64,000 bases of DNA from Flammeovirgaceae bacterium UBA2786 (GTDB lineage Bacteria; Bacteroidota; Bacteroidia; Cytophagales; Cyclobacteriaceae), in the NCBI GenBank assembly GCA_002352225.1, contig DEIA01000077.1, positions 4,947 through 68,946 of the forward strand, in the 5' to 3' direction. The notes beneath the pieces are model-generated. The model saw only the letters and a list, made by a program, of their open reading frames with translations. It was not told where the DNA came from and made no database searches. Shown piece after piece: positions 61,928 through 64,000 of this stretch (within the stretch, counting starts at the first letter, position 1; each line of letters starts with the position of its first letter). The translations under genes were made by a program, and so were the position numbers.

Positions 61928-63052
61928 ATGCTTGGCCACCAGACCACTACAAACAATGGAGCACCACGAGCATACCTCAACTGGTTAGTGTTTGACCGCA
62001 ACTATGTATTTATAACAGGCGGCTTTAAACAAATTGCCACAGCCGCTAAAGAAGCAGGCACGGATGTGGTCCATGAAAAACTCCAGATGCCAGCACCCAT
62101 CACGATAACCCAACCCGGCTATGTGTATATTTACCTGAGCAACGAGAACAGTACGCCTGTGGAAGTATTCTTTGACGAGTTTAAAGTAACCCACACTAAG
62201 AGCCCGGTGATACAGTCGGATGACTATTATCCGTTCGGGTTGACGTTTAACTCTTATAAACGTGAAAACTCAGTTGAGAACAAGATTAAATTTCAAGGTC
62301 AAGAACATATTGATGATCTTAATTTAGGTTGGGTGTCTTTCAAGTGGAGAAACCATCAGCCCGATATAGGTAGATTTTTTAATGTTGATCCCCTCTCTGA
62401 GAAATATGTTTATAATTCGACTTATGCGTTTAGTGAGAATCATGTCACCACCCATATTGAACTTGAAGGCTTAGAGAAGGTATTTTTTCAGGATGGGCTA
62501 GAAAATTCGAAAGGTTTTAAAAGGGCATACCAGGTTGAAAGACAAACGTCAACTGGAAAATCATTCACCAAGGCGCTAGAAGATAAGAAAACTCACAATG
62601 TTTTTTATTTCAGCATGAAATATCCTGCTGATGGAGCAACGATTGAAGTGAAAAACAAGGCCGACTATCTGAACAAACTAAAAAATGATGGAAAGTTGAA
62701 CAGTTTAGGTGAAAAATCTTTAGACAAAGCATTAGAAGAAGGGAAACCGATCATTCTCATCGGAACACATCAATCGAACATAAAAAATGAGGATGATAAA
62801 AGCACGAAAACGGCAGCCGCCATTATTAATCATGAGGAGGGAAGCCACGCCAACGATATTTTAAACGGTAATAAGAACGATACACGCTCGGACCACTTAA
62901 ATTATTATGGTTCAAATTGTGATTGTCCGGGGAATGTTTCTCCAGATGATCTAACCGTTCAAACAGATCCAAAGTACAAGAATTCTCAGGCAAAAAAAGG
63001 TCTCGATGAAATTGATAAAATTATTAAGGCTGAATCTAAGAAATCAGACTAA
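61928..63052 (+). CDS. Detached Rhs/YD-repeat C-terminal tip (candidate polymorphic toxin end)
   Basis: 374 residues. The first 160 match the end of a Bacteroidota RHS protein: YLNWLVFDRNYVFITGGFKQ, GYVYIYLSNENSTPVEVFFD, DYYPFGLTFNSYKRENS and the core close DIGRFFNVDPLSEKYVYNST. From about residue 165 it diverges into a variable domain of about 200 residues (KALEDKKTHNVFYFSMKYPA; IINHEEGSHANDI; HLNYYGSNCDCPGN). HEEGSH resembles, but does not match, the zincin HExxH. A full RHS gene would have many YD repeats before this. Here an in-frame stop (TGA 61916-61918) precedes the start, and the upstream bases are noncoding, so this is an orphan cassette or remnant. Confidence 0.8.
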   Translation: MLGHQTTTNNGAPRAYLNWLVFDRNYVFITGGFKQIATAAKEAGTDVVHEKLQMPAPITITQPGYVYIYLSNENSTPVEVFFDEFKVTHTKSPVIQSDDYYPFGLTFNSYKRENSVENKIKFQGQEHIDDLNLGWVSFKWRNHQPDIGRFFNVDPLSEKYVYNSTYAFSENHVTTHIELEGLEKVFFQDGLENSKGFKRAYQVERQTSTGKSFTKALEDKKTHNVFYFSMKYPADGATIEVKNKADYLNKLKNDGKLNSLGEKSLDKALEEGKPIILIGTHQSNIKNEDDKSTKTAAAIINHEEGSHANDILNGNKNDTRSDHLNYYGSNCDCPGNVSPDDLTVQTDPKYKNSQAKKGLDEIDKIIKAESKKSD

Positions 63053-63056
63053 GCCC

Positions 63057-63671
63057 TTGCACTATTTTGCAGTTTGCGTCTTAGCGTTGTTTGCATCTCA
63101 ATTGCCTTTAGGATGTAAAGGAGAACCAGATTGCAAGATTGAATTTGAAAGTTTTCCTGAAGAAAACAAGCCATTGATATCAATAGAATCTGTGAATTCA
63201 TCCGAGTGCGACTACAATATTGAGATTGGCTATTGCCCATCAAGTTTTTTGTATTTTGACTCGAAAGGAAGGCTACGCAAAGACCGGAATGGTATATGGG
63301 TTTCGGTTCGAGAACCTTCAAGTTTGGAATTCTGCTTTTTTAAATCCAATGCTAAACTAGGATCGTTGGATTCTTTTAAGATTGAATATTTAAAAAATGA
63401 TTTTGATTTAGAAGTAGTTACAAAAAAAACGAAACTGGAGAGGATTATTCCTATGGAGGGGGATGAGGTATTTGTCTTTAGAGTGTTTCAATTTTTTTGT
63501 TATGAAAGCGATTCTTTAGATGTGGTTTATTTCTTATCATTTAAAAAGGGGATTCTGGGGTCATATGTTTCCTATATAGATGGTTCGACAGAGTACTATA
63601 TGATCCCTAAAGGAAATTTATTTACAAACCACATAGATTACTCCAAAATGAAAAAGGGGATGCTCAGGTAG
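63057..63671 (+). CDS. Candidate immunity lipoprotein next to the Rhs tip
   Basis: About 204 residues from the TTG at 63057, 4 bases after the Rhs stop; the first residues HYFAVCVLALFASQLPLGC make a fitting lipoprotein signal (Cys about 20). An ATG at 63006 inside the Rhs frame would give a 17-residue hydrophilic extension. The mature part is beta-rich and acidic (SIESVNSSECDYNIEIGYCP, FDLEVVTKKTKLERIIPMEG). No family is recognised. A gene directly after an Rhs C-terminal tip is usually its immunity partner; a lipoprotein would neutralise a toxin arriving in the periplasm or at the membrane. That role is inference. Confidence 0.7.
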   Translation: MHYFAVCVLALFASQLPLGCKGEPDCKIEFESFPEENKPLISIESVNSSECDYNIEIGYCPSSFLYFDSKGRLRKDRNGIWVSVREPSSLEFCFFKSNAKLGSLDSFKIEYLKNDFDLEVVTKKTKLERIIPMEGDEVFVFRVFQFFCYESDSLDVVYFLSFKKGILGSYVSYIDGSTEYYMIPKGNLFTNHIDYSKMKKGMLR

Positions 63672-63777
63672 GTAATGCTACAAGTTATCAGGTGCGGCAA
63701 TTTTGATAAGCTAAGTGTTTGATATCCAGTAGTGCGGTGCATAGCGCAGCCAAAAAATGGCAGGATAGTACCCCGGT

Positions 63778-63950
63778 AGTGTACTCAAAAGTATGATGGC
63801 TTGTAAGTAATTGAAACCCAGTGGCAATTAACAAGCAAAAGCAGAAAACAAACGAAACAAGGGTGGGCAGATGCTCATCCTTGTTATTTTTAGAAAGCTA
63901 TAAGCGAGCTAATGCATTGATCTTTCCTAAAGTGTGCTCAAAAGTATGAT
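63778..63950 (+). repeat. Pair of 20-bp direct repeats, 153 bases apart
   Basis: AGTGTACTCAAAAGTATGAT at 63778-63797 and AGTGTGCTCAAAAGTATGAT at 63931-63950 differ at one base. They flank the terminator. Possibly boundaries of displaced Rhs cassettes or the remains of a mobile unit. Confidence 0.65.
63856..63892 (+). terminator. Intrinsic terminator after the Rhs tip/immunity unit
   Basis: Stem AACAAGGGTG / CATCCTTGTT (63856-63865 and 63876-63885, one G-U), loop of 10 bases, then ATTTTTA. It stands about 185 bases after the immunity gene. Confidence 0.65.
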
Positions 63951-64000
63951 AGAATCCCAACCTTGTTGCAGGCACTGCCCACGCCTTTGCCGGTGTTCTT

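Larger units (their letters stand above)
63672..64000. other. Non-coding end of window with short repeats and a terminator
   Basis: No credible gene. It contains the direct repeat and the terminator listed separately. The last 60 bases read as a possible start of another coding stretch on either strand but are too short to assign. Confidence 0.5.

Noticed and set aside
61420..62001. Long minus-strand frame opposite the end of murF-alr
   Set aside because: It lies opposite a firmly assigned gene, has low-quality composition and no recognisable motif.
1..64000. tRNA, rRNA, CRISPR array or intact insertion sequence
   Set aside because: I looked through the gaps for cloverleaf-like sequences, regularly spaced repeats and transposase motifs and found none.

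Overview
The window is a chromosomal segment of a Bacteroidota bacterium, most likely of the class Cytophagia. The evidence is the set of families present: two SusC-type TonB-linked receptors with a SusD, an ECF sigma/FecR pair, type IX secretion (T9SS) C-terminal sorting domains on two proteases, a MurF-Alr fusion, DUF6089 proteins upstream of UppS-BamA-OmpH-OmpH, lipoprotein signals at many loci, and promoters of the TTTG-N17-TAnnTTTG type. The genus is inference. I found no rRNA, tRNA, CRISPR array or complete insertion sequence.

Layout. 1-13.2 kb is an outer-membrane nutrient-uptake and secreted-hydrolase region: an STN-containing SusC receptor (its 3' end is outside the window), a FecR anti-sigma factor, a divergent ECF sigma factor, a SusC-SusD-lipoprotein operon closed by a strong terminator, then a lipoprotein and an M64 peptidase with a T9SS tail. 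13.4-32.8 kb is mostly housekeeping on the minus strand (DegP-like protease, S9 peptidase, GH3, LptB, RecJ, FumC, PdxJ), with RlmI on the plus strand, a decayed VapBC module, a histidine kinase and response regulator arranged tail to tail, and an esterase-like lipoprotein. 32.9-42.8 kb is one long plus-strand run for envelope biogenesis and cofactor supply (YqeY, CvpA, hydrolase, CBS protein, NadK, two DUF6089 proteins, UppS, BamA, two OmpH/Skp chaperones). 42.9-53.2 kb holds a fused HyuA-HyuB protein, RF1, a degenerate receiver protein, a retropepsin-like protease, a LOG-family protein and a divergent HisA-like protein.

53.2-64 kb is the accessory part. A secreted matrixin protease is put out of frame by a G9 tract (possible phase variation) and is paired with a lipoprotein; this locus is bracketed by near-identical terminator-like repeats. 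A TonB-dependent receptor and its companion lipoprotein each carry the same palindromic operator over the -7 promoter element, so they are probably one co-repressed uptake regulon, perhaps for a metal. After CsaA and MurF-Alr, the window ends in a detached Rhs C-terminal toxin-type tip followed 4 bases later by a candidate lipoprotein immunity gene, with paired hairpins and short direct repeats around them.

Small genes that a length cutoff would miss are listed at 13407-13580 and 51572-51679, with a weaker one at 31912-32001. Several genes appear to use GTG or TTG starts very close to a -7 box, so leaderless or nearly leaderless transcripts are likely here.
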